Assembly: GCA_964620425.1 (NCBI GenBank)
Contig: CAZUGV010000001.1
Span: 310,001 to 374,000 of the forward strand
DNA from: DASXUG01 sp964620425
GTDB lineage: Bacteria > Pseudomonadota > Gammaproteobacteria > Burkholderiales > Methylophilaceae
DNA length: 64,000 nucleotides
Reading direction: 5' to 3'
Program-made: the position numbers and the translations under genes
The notes under the pieces: model-generated
Told to the model about the DNA's origin: nothing
What the model saw: only the letters and a program-made list of their open reading frames with translations
The model's database searches: none
Shown: positions 26,880 to 34,879 of the stretch, piece after piece
How the letters are laid out: each line of letters starts with the position of its first letter
How positions within the stretch are numbered: the stretch's first letter is position 1

Positions 26880-26900
26880 TGCAATACTAAAAATATTGCA
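26880..26900. repeat. Short inverted repeat upstream of the sigma-54 promoter
   Basis: TGCAATA and TATTGCA are seven-base arms around a seven-base AT spacer, about 30 bases before the -24 element. It may be a bending or protein site, or chance in AT-rich DNA. Confidence 0.4.
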
Positions 26901-26928
26901 ACCTATTGATTTAAAACAACTTATATAG

Positions 26929-26945
26929 TTGGCACACCAATTGCT
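26929..26945 (+). promoter_or_regulatory. Sigma-54 (-24/-12) promoter
   Basis: TTGGCAC-N5-TTGCT is a full match to the sigma-54 consensus, with GG at 26931-26932 and GC at 26943-26944, exactly 12 bases apart. Transcription should start near 26956, leaving a ~30-base leader before the glycine-zipper gene. Confidence 0.88.
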
Positions 26946-26986
26946 ATTTACCTAATATGAAGAATTTGCATTAGGCATAACGTAGC

Positions 26987-27607
26987 ATGAGTACTCAGAC
27001 GCGAAAAACACATCCAATGGTATTGATAGCCGCCACCGCTATGACCGTGTTTAGCATATTAGGTAGCGCTATGATTACTGGCTTTATCCCAAATGCAGAC
27101 TCAGAGAAGTTGAGTATTGCTAGGTCAAGCCTAAACAATATAGATTCGTCAGACAAAGCCAAATCTGATGAACAAAATCCGTCTTTAGAAAAAAATGAAG
27201 CCTCTGGCAAGATCTCTAGAGTCGGTCAAGCTGAAAATAGTCAAACAGAACATGTAGCAAGTGATATTTCGAGTTGCCATGATTGTGGAAAAATAGTTTC
27301 CATCAAGCGCATAACAATTGATGGAGAAGGTAGTGGTTTGGGTGCAGTGGCTGGTGGAGTGACCGGTGGTGTAATTGGCAACCAAATTGGCGAAGGTCAA
27401 GGCAATGTGTTAATGACAATTATAGGCGTTGGTGGTGGTGCGTACGCTGGACACAAGATTGAGAAAAAGGTTAATGCCGAGACGGCTTATGTAATTAAAG
27501 TGAAGATGGGAAGTGGTGAGTATAAGACAGTAAAACAACACCATGAACCAGCTTTTGCAATTGGTGACGCGGTTAAGGTTAAAAACGGGTCACTTAGTAG
27601 CACGTAG
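26987..27607 (+). CDS. Glycine-zipper 2TM-domain envelope protein
   Basis: A 206-aa protein with an N-terminal hydrophobic helix (about residues 12-32, probably a membrane anchor), a charged low-complexity linker, and a SlyB/Rick_17kDa-like glycine-zipper domain at about 95-165 (SSCHDCGKIVS..., GSGLGAVAGGVTGGVIGNQIG, GGGAYAGHKIEKKV). The end is a small beta segment. Such proteins are associated with outer-membrane stress and lipid asymmetry. It is the first gene after the glr operon and is preceded by a sigma-54 promoter, so I infer it is the main local target of the GlrR-like regulator. It is followed by a terminator. Confidence 0.88.
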   Translation: MSTQTRKTHPMVLIAATAMTVFSILGSAMITGFIPNADSEKLSIARSSLNNIDSSDKAKSDEQNPSLEKNEASGKISRVGQAENSQTEHVASDISSCHDCGKIVSIKRITIDGEGSGLGAVAGGVTGGVIGNQIGEGQGNVLMTIIGVGGGAYAGHKIEKKVNAETAYVIKVKMGSGEYKTVKQHHEPAFAIGDAVKVKNGSLSST

Positions 27608-27640
27608 TAGTTGCACTTTTACCATTGGTTGTTCCTCACA

Positions 27641-27677
27641 GCGGACTATTCTTTCCCCGAGATAGTCCGCTTTTTTT
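27641..27677 (+). terminator. Rho-independent terminator
   Basis: The nine-bp stem GCGGACTAT / ATAGTCCGC with a 12-base loop is followed by seven T. It lies about 35 bases after the glycine-zipper gene. Confidence 0.93.
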
Positions 27678-27726
27678 ATCTAAATTTAGCGTTATTCAGC
27701 ATAATGAATAACCAGTAGCCAAGCGC

Positions 27727-28521
27727 CTAAACCGCCACCTGCCCTTTGATGGCCGGATATGGGTCATAACCTTCTAAAGTAAAGTCTTCGAACCTGAAAC
27801 CAAAAATATCTTTAACTTCTGGGTTAATGTGCATGGTTGGTAGCGCGCGTGGCGAACGAGTAAGTTGCTCTTGTACTTGTTCCATATGATTGCTGTAAAT
27901 ATGCGCATCTCCTAAGGTATGCACAAAATCGCCCAATTTTAAACCACATACTTGTGCCACCATCATCGTAAGCAGCGCATAAGAAGCAATATTAAACGGT
28001 ACGCCTAGAAAAATATCCGCACTGCGCTGATAAAGCTGACAGCTTAATTTTCCATCGGCTACATAAAACTGAAAAAACGCATGACAAGGTGGTAGTTTCA
28101 TTTGATCTATATCTGCCACATTCCATGCGGAAACAATCAATCGGCGAGAATCAGGGGTCGCTTTAATTGCGGCAACAACCTGCGCAATTTGGTCAATGTG
28201 CGAACCATCGGGCTTAGGCCAATTTCGCCACTGGTAGCCATAAACTGGGCCTAAGTTACCATTTTCATCCGCCCATTCATCCCAAATACGCACGCCATTT
28301 TCTTTGAGATACTGGATATTGGTACTGCCTTGTAAAAACCAAAGAAGCTCATGAATAATCGACTTTAAATGCACTTTTTTGGTCGTCAGCAATGGAAAAC
28401 CATCGGCCAAATTAAAACGCATTTGGTAACCAAATACTGAGGTCGTGCCCGTGCCTGTTCGGTCTTCTTTTTTGTTACCGTGGGTTAGCACGTGGCTTAA
28501 TAAATCGTGATACTGCTTCAT
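27727..28521 (-). CDS. thyA: Thymidylate synthase
   Basis: Methylates dUMP to dTMP with methylene-tetrahydrofolate. At 264 aa it has the usual length. The catalytic Cys is in LPPCHAFFQF, with RSADIFLGVPFNIASYALL and the DRTGTGT substrate loop near the N-terminus. I use ATG at 28521 (MKQYHDLL) instead of the adjacent GTG at 28524. Upstream, between tmk and thyA, lies the 163-bp palindromic element, so thyA probably has its own promoter there or is read through. Confidence 0.98.
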   Translation of the reverse strand: MKQYHDLLSHVLTHGNKKEDRTGTGTTSVFGYQMRFNLADGFPLLTTKKVHLKSIIHELLWFLQGSTNIQYLKENGVRIWDEWADENGNLGPVYGYQWRNWPKPDGSHIDQIAQVVAAIKATPDSRRLIVSAWNVADIDQMKLPPCHAFFQFYVADGKLSCQLYQRSADIFLGVPFNIASYALLTMMVAQVCGLKLGDFVHTLGDAHIYSNHMEQVQEQLTRSPRALPTMHINPEVKDIFGFRFEDFTLEGYDPYPAIKGQVAV

Positions 28522-28608
28522 CACTAACCTGCTTTTTTCTATTTTTTAGATTTCCAAATTATACCTGTATTTAAAACACTGGAATAATTAGGCGTAAATC
28601 TTAATGAA

Positions 28609-28771
28609 ATCAAGCTAAGGATTCACGGAATAAGTGGTTGAGCGTGATGAAGTGCGAGGCGCACGGAACGCAGAAACCGAGATAGTATGAGGTATACAGC
28701 GAGGTTGCGAGTACCGCGCAACGAAGCAATTCGCTCGCGTAGACACTTATTCCGTGAATCCCTAACTTGAT
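28609..28771. repeat. 163-bp palindromic (MITE/REP-like) element
   Basis: Terminal inverted repeats of 28 bases, at 28609-28636 and 28744-28771, match in 26 positions; the inner 18 (GGATTCACGGAATAAGTG and its complement) are perfect. Inside are smaller hairpins at 28652-28664 (GTGCG-AGG-CGCAC) and 28704-28722 (GTTGCG...CGCAAC). It encodes nothing and is more GC-rich than its flanks. From memory the core resembles a dispersed betaproteobacterial palindromic repeat family, which I could not check. It lies between tmk and thyA. Confidence 0.8.
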
Positions 28772-28794
28772 GTGTGAATTAAATGTAGTCAGGA

Positions 28795-29430
28795 CTAGGC
28801 GTGATTGCTTATCACTCGCTGCACAACATCAAGCACGTCAGACAACACAATCTCCAAACTTTGAGAGGCGTCAATGACAGAAAAATGTTCAGGATCAGCT
28901 TTTGCTTGTAATAAGTAACCGTTTCTAGCTTTGTGTAGAAAGTCCATATCGGCTAATTCCATTCGATCCAAACCTTCACCACGAGAGATTACGCGTTGAA
29001 GGCCTATGTCTGGATCAAGATCGAGCACGATGGTCATATCAGGTTGAAACCCATTTATGGCAATATTATTAAGTTGCTGAATAAGCTCAAAAGATAACCC
29101 TCTACCATAGTGCTGGAAACTATAGGTCGCTGAGTCAAAACGATCTGAAACGACGACTTTGCCTGCTTGGATAGCTGGAATGATGCGCTCTCTGACATGT
29201 TGGGCTCTTGCCGCGACAAACAACATTAACTCGGTAATGTCGCACATTTCAGGAGTATTTTTACTCAAGAGTATTTCACGTATTTTTTCACCAATAATAG
29301 TGCCACCTGGCTCTCTGGTGATTATGTAATCATATTGATTGGTTTTGAGGTAATTTTCAATTTCACGCAGCACTGTGCTTTTCCCAGCGCCATTGCCACC
29401 ATCACATACAATCATGCATCCGTTTTTCAT
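28795..29430 (-). CDS. tmk: Thymidylate kinase
   Basis: Phosphorylates dTMP to dTDP. The P-loop GGNGAGKST is at residues 11-19, REPGG near 41, and the DRF-type motif (VVSDRFDSATYSFQHYGRGL) near 95-114, in place of the common DRYxDSxxAYQ. The 211-aa length is normal. It follows mltG by 19 bases in the conserved pabC-mltG-tmk order. The usual next gene, holB, is not here; the palindromic element comes next. Confidence 0.95.
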   Translation of the reverse strand: MKNGCMIVCDGGNGAGKSTVLREIENYLKTNQYDYIITREPGGTIIGEKIREILLSKNTPEMCDITELMLFVAARAQHVRERIIPAIQAGKVVVSDRFDSATYSFQHYGRGLSFELIQQLNNIAINGFQPDMTIVLDLDPDIGLQRVISRGEGLDRMELADMDFLHKARNGYLLQAKADPEHFSVIDASQSLEIVLSDVLDVVQRVISNHA

Positions 29431-29449
29431 TTACAGTTACTCAATATGT

Positions 29450-30442
29450 TTAATTTTTTCCAAGTTGATACTTTGCTACCGCGCGATTATGCTCTTCCAA
29501 GGTGGAAGAAAAAGCATGGCTACCGTTCCCCTTCCCTACAAAATAAATCGCCTTGGTATCTGCTGGATGCAGAGCCGCTTGGATGGAAGCTAATCCTGGC
29601 ATAGCAATCGGCGTTGGAGGTAAGCCCGATCTCGTATAGGTGTTGTATGGGGTGTCACTAAGCAAGTCTTTTTTACGCAAGTTACCATCAAAATGACTCC
29701 CCAAACCATAAATGACAGTTGGGTCTGTCTGCAAGCGCATCCCCATGTGCAGCCGGTTAATAAAAACACCTGCAATCATCGGTCGTTCGGAAGATTTACC
29801 AGTTTCTTTCTCAACAATCGAAGCCATGATTAAGGCTTGATAAGGGGTCTTGTATGGCAAATTGCTTGCGCGATTCTCCCAAGCATTTTGCAATTTAGTT
29901 TTCATGGTTTGGTAGGCGCGTTTCAGAATCTCTTTATCGCTTGAGTCTCGCACGAAAAAATAGGTATCAGGGAAAAACAAGCCCTCTGGCATCGCATCCT
30001 TTGCGCCAATCTCATCTAACAGCTGTTGATCGGTATAGGCCATTGTCATATGTCGAATAGATTCATTTGCATTGAGTGCCGCACGCATTTGTGCAAATGT
30101 CCACCCCTCAATAAAAGTAATGCTAGATTGGGTGCTATCGCCATTACTCATCATTTCCATCAGCGCATACGGGGTAGTGCCTTGTTTAATTTGATATACA
30201 CCCGCTTTAATGCTCCCAGCCTGACCTAACCCACGCACTAACAACTCAAAACTCCATGGGTGACTGAGTACGCCTTGTTTAGTTAATTGCTGTGTGACAT
30301 TGCGAACGCTACCTGGCTTAATACTAAACTCTTTAATTTCACTTTTTAACGAGATTGGAGTGTTTGCAAAATAAAACATCCACCCTGCTAATAGGCATAA
30401 CCCAAGTAGCATAAGCAATAAAGCTTTAATGATTAAACGCAT
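29450..30442 (-). CDS. mltG: Endolytic murein transglycosylase
   Basis: An inner-membrane enzyme that cleaves nascent glycan strands and sets their length. A single N-terminal helix is at about residues 2-22. A LysM-like segment and the YceG domain follow, with the catalytic Glu in ASIVEKETGKSSERPMIAGVF and the RLQTDPTVIYG motif. I chose ATG at 30442 (MRLIIKALLLM), which overlaps the end of pabC by 10 bases and puts the membrane helix at the N-terminus; the longer frame to 30496 lies inside pabC. Confidence 0.95.
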   Translation of the reverse strand: MRLIIKALLLMLLGLCLLAGWMFYFANTPISLKSEIKEFSIKPGSVRNVTQQLTKQGVLSHPWSFELLVRGLGQAGSIKAGVYQIKQGTTPYALMEMMSNGDSTQSSITFIEGWTFAQMRAALNANESIRHMTMAYTDQQLLDEIGAKDAMPEGLFFPDTYFFVRDSSDKEILKRAYQTMKTKLQNAWENRASNLPYKTPYQALIMASIVEKETGKSSERPMIAGVFINRLHMGMRLQTDPTVIYGLGSHFDGNLRKKDLLSDTPYNTYTRSGLPPTPIAMPGLASIQAALHPADTKAIYFVGKGNGSHAFSSTLEEHNRAVAKYQLGKN

Positions 30443-31257
30443 GCGGCCTCTAACTTTTGCGCCAATTGTGTGGACAAACCTAATCTGGGCCAGCATTGTT
30501 CAGCTACGGAACGTACTTGCCAGACACCGTATAAACTATTGCAAATCAGCAACTCGTCTGCCTGCATTAACTTTGTTAGCGATATTTGATCCACGATTAC
30601 ATTCAAATCTAGCAGAGGTGCTATATCGATGATGCGCTCCCTTGTTAAACCAGCCACACCACACTGACTTAAATCAGGGGTGATTAACGTCTTACCAAAA
30701 CGAGCGAAAATATTACTCATCGTACACTCAATCACATTGCCAGCTTCATCTAATAACAAACCATCCGCAATAGCGCTGTCATTCCATTCGCTTCTAGCCA
30801 ACACGTTTTCTAAACGGTTAAGATGCTTAACTCCAGCCAACTTGGGTTGATGTGACAAGCGAAGCTCGCACAAGTGTAACTTTACGCCCTCTTCAAAATT
30901 AACTTGCGGATACACTGGTAAGTTAGACCGCACAAGCACACGGTTTGGTTGTCTGGATGATGGTATTGCGTATCCTCGCTCACCTTCCCCACGAGTAATG
31001 ACTATTTTGAGTACGCCATCTCCGCCTGAGAATAATTGACTAGCTTCATCTAAAAGCAAATCCGCACTTGGACAGGCGATTCTCAATACATTACAATCCG
31101 CAGACAGTTTGTTGTAATGCTGAAGCCAATTTAAAGGCTTTCCTGCAATCACCTTGAGCGTACGAAAAACACCATCTCCATAGGCAAAACCACGATCCAA
31201 TGGTGACAATAAATTATTGGATTGACCATTTATCAGAAAGGACGGGAGGGATGTCAT
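30433..31257 (-). CDS. pabC: Aminodeoxychorismate lyase
   Basis: A PLP enzyme of fold type IV that releases pyruvate from 4-amino-4-deoxychorismate to give p-aminobenzoate for folate. The start SFLINGQ..., DRGFAYGDGVFRTLKV near 20-35, the lysine region GVKHLNRLENVLARSEW near 135-150, and the ECTMSNIFARFG block near 185 are characteristic. The 274-aa length fits. It follows fabF across about 200 bp and overlaps mltG. Confidence 0.93.
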   Translation of the reverse strand: MTSLPSFLINGQSNNLLSPLDRGFAYGDGVFRTLKVIAGKPLNWLQHYNKLSADCNVLRIACPSADLLLDEASQLFSGGDGVLKIVITRGEGERGYAIPSSRQPNRVLVRSNLPVYPQVNFEEGVKLHLCELRLSHQPKLAGVKHLNRLENVLARSEWNDSAIADGLLLDEAGNVIECTMSNIFARFGKTLITPDLSQCGVAGLTRERIIDIAPLLDLNVIVDQISLTKLMQADELLICNSLYGVWQVRSVAEQCWPRLGLSTQLAQKLEAACV

Positions 31258-31381
31258 TCAAAAACCATGCAAAATCATATGTTGGCTATCGTAAAGCATG
31301 TCTTCAGTGAGGTGAAGTATAAATTGCATTTTTACACTTAAATAATCGCTGGGAAAAAAAGGTACCGATAAAGTCGAGGCA

Positions 31382-31415
31382 ATAAAAAATCAGGCATATT
31401 TACACATGCCTGATT
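31382..31415 (-). terminator. Rho-independent terminator after fabF
   Basis: On the minus strand, a nine- to ten-bp stem (AATCAGGCAT / ATGCCTGATT) with an eight-base loop ends in TTTTTATT. It is about 40 bases after the fabF stop and separates the fab operon from pabC. Confidence 0.88.
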
Positions 31416-31456
31416 TTCCAATTCACAACAATCAACGCTTAAAAAGTGAATGTTGG

Positions 31457-32707
31457 TTAAATCTTTTTGAACACTAACGAACCATTCGTGCCGCCAAAAC
31501 CAAAGTTGTTTTTGAGCGCCACGTCTATTTTCATATCTCGCGCCGTGTTTGCGCAGAAATCCAAATCGCACTCAGGATCTTGATTGAAAATATTGATAGT
31601 TGGCGGTGAAATTTGATGATGAATTGAAAGCACGGTGAACACAGACTCCAATCCACCAGCACCGCCTAACAAATGTCCAGTCATGGATTTAGTAGAGTTG
31701 ACTACCAAGTTTTTAGCATGATCGCCAAATGCTGCTTTAATCGCATTGGTTTCGTTCGCATCACCTAATGGTGTAGAGGTACCATGCGCATTCACAAATT
31801 GCACCTCATCTGGATTCACGCACGCGTTATTTAAAGCATTACGCATTGAACGACGTGGACCATCCATATTAGGTGCGGTCATATGATAAGCATCCGCACT
31901 CATACCATAACCAATTAATTCGGCATAAATTTTAGCGCCGCGTTTTTTGGCAGATTCATACTCTTCTAGCACCATGACACCAGCACCTTCGCCGATGACA
32001 AAACCATCACGGTCTTTATCCCAAGGACGGCTGGCTGTAGCGGGGTCATCATTACGTGTAGATAAAGCACGCGCTGATGCAAAACCACCCACTGAAAGCT
32101 CGGTAATCGCGGCTTCTGCACCACCTGCAACCATTACATCAGCATCGCCGTACTCAATCATACGAGCAGCATCCCCAATAGAGTGGGTACCAGTCGTACA
32201 AGCAGTCACTATCGCTACGTTAGGGCCTTTAAAGCCAAACATAATCGAAAGATTGCCTGAGATCATATTGATGATAGTGCCAGGAATAAAGAATGGCGAA
32301 ATCTTACGTGGGCCACCTTCATCATAGGTATCATTGGTTTCTTCAATCAGACGTAAACCGCCGATACCAGAACCAATAGAAACACCTATACGCTCAGCGT
32401 TTTCCTCTGTGACAACAATGCCAGAATCTCGAATCGCCTCAATACCTGCAGCCATACCGTATTGGATAAAAGTATCCATACGGCGCGCTTCTTTAGCAGG
32501 CAGATACTGCGAAACGTCAAACCCTTTGACTTCACCTGCGATTTGCGATGAAAAACTACTGGTATCAAACTTTGTAATGCGTGTGATACCAGATTTACCA
32601 GCAATAAGATCAGACCAAGCCGCTTGTACACCAATACCAACAGGTGACACAACGCCGAGGCCCGTAACTACTACACGTCGTTTACCAACGTTTATAGGCT
32701 TGGACAA
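31457..32707 (-). CDS. fabF: 3-oxoacyl-ACP synthase II
   Basis: Elongating condensing enzyme of type II fatty-acid synthesis. The catalytic Cys is in VTACTTGTHSIG, the two active-site His residues in NAHGTSTPLGD and STKSMTGHLLGGAG, and the C-terminal GFGGTNGSLVF loop is intact. The 416-aa length is normal. It follows acpP by 31 bases and ends at a clear terminator. Confidence 0.98.
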   Translation of the reverse strand: MSKPINVGKRRVVVTGLGVVSPVGIGVQAAWSDLIAGKSGITRITKFDTSSFSSQIAGEVKGFDVSQYLPAKEARRMDTFIQYGMAAGIEAIRDSGIVVTEENAERIGVSIGSGIGGLRLIEETNDTYDEGGPRKISPFFIPGTIINMISGNLSIMFGFKGPNVAIVTACTTGTHSIGDAARMIEYGDADVMVAGGAEAAITELSVGGFASARALSTRNDDPATASRPWDKDRDGFVIGEGAGVMVLEEYESAKKRGAKIYAELIGYGMSADAYHMTAPNMDGPRRSMRNALNNACVNPDEVQFVNAHGTSTPLGDANETNAIKAAFGDHAKNLVVNSTKSMTGHLLGGAGGLESVFTVLSIHHQISPPTINIFNQDPECDLDFCANTARDMKIDVALKNNFGFGGTNGSLVFKKI

Positions 32708-32738
32708 GGCAACTCCAAGAAAATATTAAGAGGGGAAA

Positions 32739-32975
32739 TTATTTAAGGTTAGCAGTGACGTAGTCAATTGCTTGTTGAACTGTAGTGATTTTTTCAGCTT
32801 CTTCATCTGGAATTTCACAGTCAAACTCTTCTTCAAGTGCCATTACTAGCTCAACGGTATCCAATGAGTCAGCACCAAGATCATCAACGAATGAAGATGC
32901 ATTTTTAACGTCAGCCTCAGCTGCACCTAATTGTTCCATTACAATCTTTTTAACGCGTTGTTCGATGTCAGACAT
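32739..32975 (-). CDS. acpP: Acyl carrier protein
   Basis: A 78-aa acidic four-helix carrier. Ser37 in GADSLDTVE is the phosphopantetheine attachment site. It lies between fabG and fabF as usual. A 180-bp gap upstream contains a good sigma-70 promoter (33076-33103) and a leader hairpin, so acpP is probably transcribed at a higher level than the rest of the operon. Confidence 0.98.
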   Translation of the reverse strand: MSDIEQRVKKIVMEQLGAAEADVKNASSFVDDLGADSLDTVELVMALEEEFDCEIPDEEAEKITTVQQAIDYVTANLK

Positions 32976-33004
32976 CTGTATTACTCCCTTTCAAGTGTTT
33001 AACT

Positions 33005-33050
33005 TTTATCTTTAAATGTGCCATGAAATCCATGTATATCTAAAGATAAA
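33005..33050 (-). promoter_or_regulatory. Hairpin in the acpP leader
   Basis: Perfect ten-base arms TTTATCTTTA and TAAAGATAAA flank a 26-base spacer that can itself form a CATG...CATG hairpin. It lies between the predicted acpP promoter and the gene, so it would be in the 5' leader; its role (stability or attenuation) is unknown. Confidence 0.5.
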
Positions 33051-33075
33051 GCACGTTACTACTAAATCAACCGCT

Positions 33076-33103
33076 ATTCTAACAAAAGTCCTGCGGTTTT
33101 CAA
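33076..33103 (-). promoter_or_regulatory. Sigma-70 promoter of acpP
   Basis: On the minus strand TTGAAA (33098-33103) and TAGAAT (33076-33081) are 16 bases apart. The leader to acpP would be about 95 bases. Confidence 0.65.
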
Positions 33104-33155
33104 AAAACTAAAGTCGTTTATTTTACAATATTATTTTTATCTTCTAAAGAAAACC

Positions 33156-33896
33156 TTATGCCATGTACATGCCACCATTCACATGAATGGTTTCACCAGT
33201 GATGTATGATGCGGCTGGAGAAGCTAAGAAAGCTACTGTAGCAGCAATATCTTCTGGCTGACCTAAGCGAGCCAATGGAATGTGCTTTAACAACCCTTCG
33301 CGTTGTTCTTCTGAAAGCGCGCGCGTCATGTCAGTGTCAATAAAACCTGGCGCAACGCAGTTTACTGTGATTCCACGACTGCCAACTTCACTCGCTAAAG
33401 ATTTGGTAAAGCCCGTCATGCCTGCTTTAGCCGCAGAGTAATTGGTCTGGCCAGCATTGCCCATGTGTCCAACCACCGAAGTGATGCTGATAATGCGTCC
33501 TGTACGCGCTTTCATCATCGGGCGCAACACAGCTTTAGATAGACTAAACACAGATTTTAAGTTAGTCAACAACACGTCATCCCACTCTTCATCACTCATG
33601 CGCATTAAGAGCATATCTTTCGTGATACCCGCGTTATTCACTAGAATACTGACATCACCAAACTGAGCATTGATTGTTTTTAATGTCGCTTCAATTTGAG
33701 TGGAGTCATTCACATTTAACGCTAAGCCAAGCCCTTTAACACCAGACTCTTGTAATGTTTTTGTAATTTGTTCCGCGCCACTGGCAGATGTTGCGGTACC
33801 CACAACCGTAGCTCCTTGCTTGCCTAAAGCCATCGCAATAGCAGCTCCAATACCACGGCTTGCGCCAGTCACTAATGCGATTTGATTTTCTAACAT
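33156..33896 (-). CDS. fabG: 3-oxoacyl-ACP reductase
   Basis: An NADPH-dependent SDR that reduces 3-oxoacyl-ACP. TGASRGIG lies near residue 11, NNAGIT near 90, catalytic Ser in SITSVVG and Tyr/Lys in YSAAKAG near 150, and the C-terminal TGETIHVNGGMYM. I chose ATG at 33896 (MLENQIALVTG), preceded by AAGGGAG; the longer frame runs into fabD. Confidence 0.98.
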   Translation of the reverse strand: MLENQIALVTGASRGIGAAIAMALGKQGATVVGTATSASGAEQITKTLQESGVKGLGLALNVNDSTQIEATLKTINAQFGDVSILVNNAGITKDMLLMRMSDEEWDDVLLTNLKSVFSLSKAVLRPMMKARTGRIISITSVVGHMGNAGQTNYSAAKAGMTGFTKSLASEVGSRGITVNCVAPGFIDTDMTRALSEEQREGLLKHIPLARLGQPEDIAATVAFLASPAASYITGETIHVNGGMYMA

Positions 33897-33915
33897 AATT
33901 CGCACTCCCTTATTT

Positions 33916-34845
33916 TTATCTTGATAAATTGGTTTGAAATTCAGCAATTGCCGCCGAACTTACAAGCGCAGCACATGGCAATTCCGCAACAATACGTTTA
34001 GTTAACCCAGCCAATACTTTGCCAGGACCACACTCTGCACTCGAGCTAACATTATTGGCGTATACAGCTTGCACAGTTTCCACCCAACGTACTGGACTAT
34101 ATAGTTGACGCACTAAAGCATCTTTAATTTTATTCGCATCCTGATATGAAGCCACATCCGCATTATGCAGCACGGGTACAGCGCTCGGCGTAACTGTCAC
34201 ATGCTGCAAATAATCTCGTAACTCATCGGCTGCAGGTTTCATGAGTGCGCAATGGGATGGTACGCTCACTGGCAAAGCGAGTGCGCGTTTGGCACCTTTT
34301 GATTTGGCTAGCTCCATCCCGCGTTCAACTGCATTTTTATTGCCTGCAATCACCACTTGCCCAGGTGAGTTTAAATTAACAGCTTCTAATACCTCGCCTT
34401 GAGCAGCTTCACTACATACTGTACGCACAGCTTCGTCATCTAACCCGAGAATGGCCGCCATCGCACCAACGCCTTCTGGCACTGCATTTTGCATCACTTG
34501 CGCGCGGAATTTGACCAGTGGCAAGGCATCTTGATATGTCAGCACATTTGCTGCGACCAAAGCAGTATATTCACCCAAGCTATGACCCGCCATCATTGAT
34601 GGTATAGCATCACTTTGTGCTTGCCATGCGCGCCATGTGGCAATGCCTGCCGCCAACATCAGTGGCTGTGTATTCGCGGTCTGATTTAAAAGCTCATTAG
34701 GCTCTGTTGCCATCGCCCAGAAATCAACACCTAATATGTCTGATGCTTCTACAAAAGTGTCTTTTACGATATTTAAATCTGCAAAGCCCTGCATCATGCC
34801 TACGGATTGAGAACCTTGCCCTGGAAAGAAAAATGCAAATGTCAT
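33916..34845 (-). CDS. fabD: Malonyl-CoA:ACP transacylase
   Basis: Loads malonate onto ACP. The N-terminal FFPGQGSQ, the catalytic Ser in GHSLGEY near residue 91, the His in VPSHCALM near 200, and the late GPGKVLAGLTKR are all present. The 309-aa length is typical. It is followed by fabG with a 19-base gap. Confidence 0.98.
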   Translation of the reverse strand: MTFAFFFPGQGSQSVGMMQGFADLNIVKDTFVEASDILGVDFWAMATEPNELLNQTANTQPLMLAAGIATWRAWQAQSDAIPSMMAGHSLGEYTALVAANVLTYQDALPLVKFRAQVMQNAVPEGVGAMAAILGLDDEAVRTVCSEAAQGEVLEAVNLNSPGQVVIAGNKNAVERGMELAKSKGAKRALALPVSVPSHCALMKPAADELRDYLQHVTVTPSAVPVLHNADVASYQDANKIKDALVRQLYSPVRWVETVQAVYANNVSSSAECGPGKVLAGLTKRIVAELPCAALVSSAAIAEFQTNLSR

Positions 34846-34879
34846 TGTTTTTATTAACCTTTAACTCGTATTAACTCAA

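Noticed and set aside
28609..28771. attC/integron cassette site as explanation of the palindrome
   Set aside because: No RYYYAAC/GTTRRRY core pairs and no integrase or cassette genes nearby.
28605..28775. Four-base CTAA direct repeats directly flanking the inner 18-bp arms of the palindromic element, as a target-site duplication
   Set aside because: The inverted repeat continues through these bases to 28 bp, so the duplication is probably chance.
30443..30496. Longer N-terminus for MltG
   Set aside because: The added residues lie in pabC and would put a soluble stretch before the membrane anchor.
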